The position numbers were made by a program, and so were the translations under genes. This document shows, piece by piece, positions 62,200 through 64,000 of a DNA stretch of 64,000 nucleotides (its first letter is position 1; every line of letters begins with the position of its first letter). A model generated the notes under the pieces. It was not told where the DNA came from and did no database searches. It saw nothing but the letters and a program-made list of their open reading frames with translations. Origin of the DNA: Micromonospora eburnea (lineage in GTDB: Bacteria > Actinomycetota > Actinomycetes > Mycobacteriales > Micromonosporaceae). The stretch is from contig NZ_FMHY01000002.1 of the NCBI RefSeq assembly GCF_900090225.1, positions 1,426,001-1,490,000 of the forward strand, given 5' to 3'.

Positions 62200-63429
62200 A
62201 TGGCCGTACCGGAATCGCTCTCACTCGCCCAGGCCCGACGGGTCGCCCTGGCCGCCCAGGGCTTCGCCGATCCGGCTCCCGCCGGGGTGCCCACCCGCCG
62301 GCACCTGCGCCGGGTGCTGGACCGGGTCGGGTTGATCCAGATGGACTCGGTGAACGTCCTGCAACGGGCCCACTACCTGCCCCTCTACAGCCGGCTCGGG
62401 CCCTACCCGACCGCGCTGCTCGACACCGCCGCCTACCGGCGTCCCCGGCGACTGTTCGAATACTGGGGGCACGAGGCGTCGCTGGTCCCGGTCGAGCTGC
62501 ATCCGGCGCTGCGCTGGCGGATGGCCCGGGCCCGCGACGAGGCGTGGGGCGGGATGCGCCGGATCGTCCAGGAGCAGCCCGAACTGGTCGCCTGGGTCCG
62601 CGACGAGGTGGCCGCCCGGGGGCCGCTCACCGCGGCCGAGATCGAGCACGACGCGCCCCGGGAGACCGGCAACTGGGGCTGGAACTGGTCGGCCGTCAAG
62701 CGGGCGCTGGAGTTCCTGTTCTGGGCCGGCGAGGTGACCGCCGCCGAGCGCACCAGCTCCTTCGCCCGCCGCTACGACCTGCCCGAGCGGGTGCTGCCGG
62801 CCGGGGTGCTCGACGCCCCCACCCCGAGCGACGCCGACGCGTACCGCACGCTGGTGGCGGTCGCCGCGCGGTCGCTGGGTGTGGCGGCCGAGCCGGAGCT
62901 GCGCGACTACTTCCGGCTGCCGCTGGCCGGGGCGCGGCGGGCGATCGCCGAGCTGGTCGAGGCGGGGGAGCTGACCCCGGTCGAGGTGCAGGGCTGGCGG
63001 CAGCCGGCCTATCTGCACGCGCAGGCCCGGCTGCCCCGCTGGGTCCGCGGCAACACCCTGGTCAGCCCGTTCGACCCGCTGGTCTGGGAGCGGGCCCGCG
63101 CCGAGCGGCTCTTCGGCTTCACCTACCGCATCGAGATCTACGTGCCCGCTCCGCAGCGGGTCCACGGCTACTACGTGCTGCCGTTCCGCCAGGGCGAGCG
63201 GTTCACCGCCCGGGTCGACCTGAAAGCCGACCGGAAGGCCGGGGTGCTGCTGGTGCCGGCCGCCTGGGTGGAGCCCGGCGTCGACCCGGGGGAGACAGCG
63301 GTGGCGCTCGCCGCCGAGCTCTACCGGCTCGCCGGCTGGCTCGGCCTGGACGCGGTCGCCCCGCCGGTCGCCGGCGATCTGGCGCTCCCGCTGGCCGCCG
63401 CGCTGACGGGCCTGGCCGGTGTACGGTGA
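62200..63429 (+). CDS. YcaQ/AlkX-type winged-helix DNA glycosylase (HTH_42)
   Basis: This 409-residue protein has repeated winged-helix domains. The catalytic motif is I-Q47-M-D49 in [10 protein letters not shown], followed by [15 protein letters not shown]. Family knowledge: AlkZ enzymes have Q-x-Q and AlkX/YcaQ have Q-x-D, acting on interstrand crosslinks and alkylated purines. Other conserved parts are [33 protein letters not shown] and [17 protein letters not shown]. It is probably a DNA-repair enzyme and could protect against a genotoxic natural product. Confidence 0.88.
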   Translation: MAVPESLSLAQARRVALAAQGFADPAPAGVPTRRHLRRVLDRVGLIQMDSVNVLQRAHYLPLYSRLGPYPTALLDTAAYRRPRRLFEYWGHEASLVPVELHPALRWRMARARDEAWGGMRRIVQEQPELVAWVRDEVAARGPLTAAEIEHDAPRETGNWGWNWSAVKRALEFLFWAGEVTAAERTSSFARRYDLPERVLPAGVLDAPTPSDADAYRTLVAVAARSLGVAAEPELRDYFRLPLAGARRAIAELVEAGELTPVEVQGWRQPAYLHAQARLPRWVRGNTLVSPFDPLVWERARAERLFGFTYRIEIYVPAPQRVHGYYVLPFRQGERFTARVDLKADRKAGVLLVPAAWVEPGVDPGETAVALAAELYRLAGWLGLDAVAPPVAGDLALPLAAALTGLAGVR

Positions 63430-63433
63430 GCCG

Positions 63434-64000
63434 GTGACGAGCGTTGACCGGCCGGCCCCCGCGCCCGACCCACAGGCGGTCTCCGTCCCGCCCCCGCCTC
63501 CGCCCGCAGCCGCGCCGCACGTCGAAGGCGCGGCGGCCGACCCCGGGTCGGCGATCTGGCCCGCCGGGGCGGCGTACCAGCCCGTCGAACCGGACCGGCT
63601 CACCCGCTTCGTGCTGCGGGTGCACGCCCGTGCCCCGCGCTGGGCGGTGCCGCTGGCCGCCGTGGGCTGCGTCGGCCTGGGCATGGCGTACGCGCTGCTG
63701 AGCAACCCCACCCACAGCAGCCCGGACGCCCTGCCGACGTGCCTGCTCAAGCTCACCACCGGGCTGGACTGTCCGGGCTGCGGCGGCACCCGGGCCCTGT
63801 GGTACGTGCTGCACGCCGATCTGCCAGCCGCCGCCCGGCACCACTTCGTCTTCGTCTTCTCGCTGCCCTTCCTGGCCTACCTTTTCGTCGCCTGGGCCGG
63901 GAAGCAGGCGTTCGGCTGGCGGCTGCCGGAGCTGCGGCTCAGCCCGAAGGTGCTCGGCGGCTTCCTCGCCGCGTGGTTCGCCTTCTCGGTGGTGCGCAAC
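63434..64000 (+). CDS. DUF2752 membrane protein, N-terminal part (partial)
   Basis: GTG 63434 opens a frame of 189 codons that runs off the window. The first 70 residues are Pro/Ala-rich and disordered. Then come a membrane helix (WAVPLAAVGCVGLGMAYALL), the DUF2752 core TGLDCPGCGGTRALWYVLHAD and further helices. The CPxCGxTRA motif is diagnostic. Function of the family is unknown. It starts five bases after the glycosylase stop. Confidence 0.88.
   Translation, partial: MTSVDRPAPAPDPQAVSVPPPPPPAAAPHVEGAAADPGSAIWPAGAAYQPVEPDRLTRFVLRVHARAPRWAVPLAAVGCVGLGMAYALLSNPTHSSPDALPTCLLKLTTGLDCPGCGGTRALWYVLHADLPAAARHHFVFVFSLPFLAYLFVAWAGKQAFGWRLPELRLSPKVLGGFLAAWFAFSVVRN

Overview
The window is high-GC (roughly 70 percent) actinobacterial chromosome. 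It uses many GTG starts and GTGA start/stop overlaps, and has -10 boxes of the TAnnnT type placed only 5-8 nt before start codons. Its gene families (DUF397/DUF5753 regulators, DUF503, MapB-type Map, Gly/Pro-rich IF-2) and its intergenic repeats point to Micromonosporaceae, most likely Micromonospora or a close relative. I see no rRNA, tRNA, prophage, insertion sequence or CRISPR array.

Layout. Positions 1-14.3 kb are an accessory, regulation- and resistance-flavoured arm: a NarL-type two-component pair, a lipoprotein, an HTH/NB-ARC/TPR regulator, an MFS exporter divergent from a CGNR zinc-finger regulator, a VOC protein, a serine hydrolase, a DUF397/DUF5753 module, a fructosamine-kinase-like kinase, an HTH regulator divergent from a dienelactone hydrolase, and a TetR regulator divergent from a TetX-like flavin monooxygenase. 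Positions 14.4-21.5 kb form a catabolic cluster (permease, GntR regulator, glutamine-synthetase-like ligase, aldehyde dehydrogenase, SDR, class-I amidotransferase-fold hydrolase). Its gene content fits a gamma-glutamylation route for ethanolamine better than one for putrescine. It is followed by map and a VIT-family transporter, a large secreted subtilase with a BNR-type propeller, and a PadR-controlled ABC/FtsX exporter.

Positions 32-52.5 kb are a conserved housekeeping block for translation and RNA metabolism: rimP-nusA-ylxR-infB, a TRM11-like methyltransferase, DUF503, rbfA, nrnA-like, two small membrane proteins, a MATE exporter, truB, ribF, rpsO, pnp, an M16 peptidase and dapB. Positions 53-59.7 kb hold a carbohydrate locus in which a glycogen-debranching-type enzyme is divergent from a LacI regulator and a three-gene ABC importer. 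The end holds two GNAT acetyltransferases, a GT87-type mannosyltransferase, a YcaQ/AlkX-type DNA glycosylase and the start of a DUF2752 membrane protein.

The most unusual signal is a 59-60 bp intergenic repeat. It occurs as tandem pairs in two unrelated operons (20639-20757 and, on the minus strand, 30932-31049). Each unit begins with GTG overlapping the upstream stop codon, carries a Shine-Dalgarno-like stretch near its end, and three of the four units end in a TGA that overlaps the next GTG. The repeat therefore builds a chain of translationally coupled micro-ORFs between two real genes. Other notable signals are co-centred or paired operators between divergent regulator/target genes (5573-5603, 11704-11713, 13125-13161, 31640-31654, 55265-55308), frequent predicted leaderless promoters, and four REP-like hairpin types.
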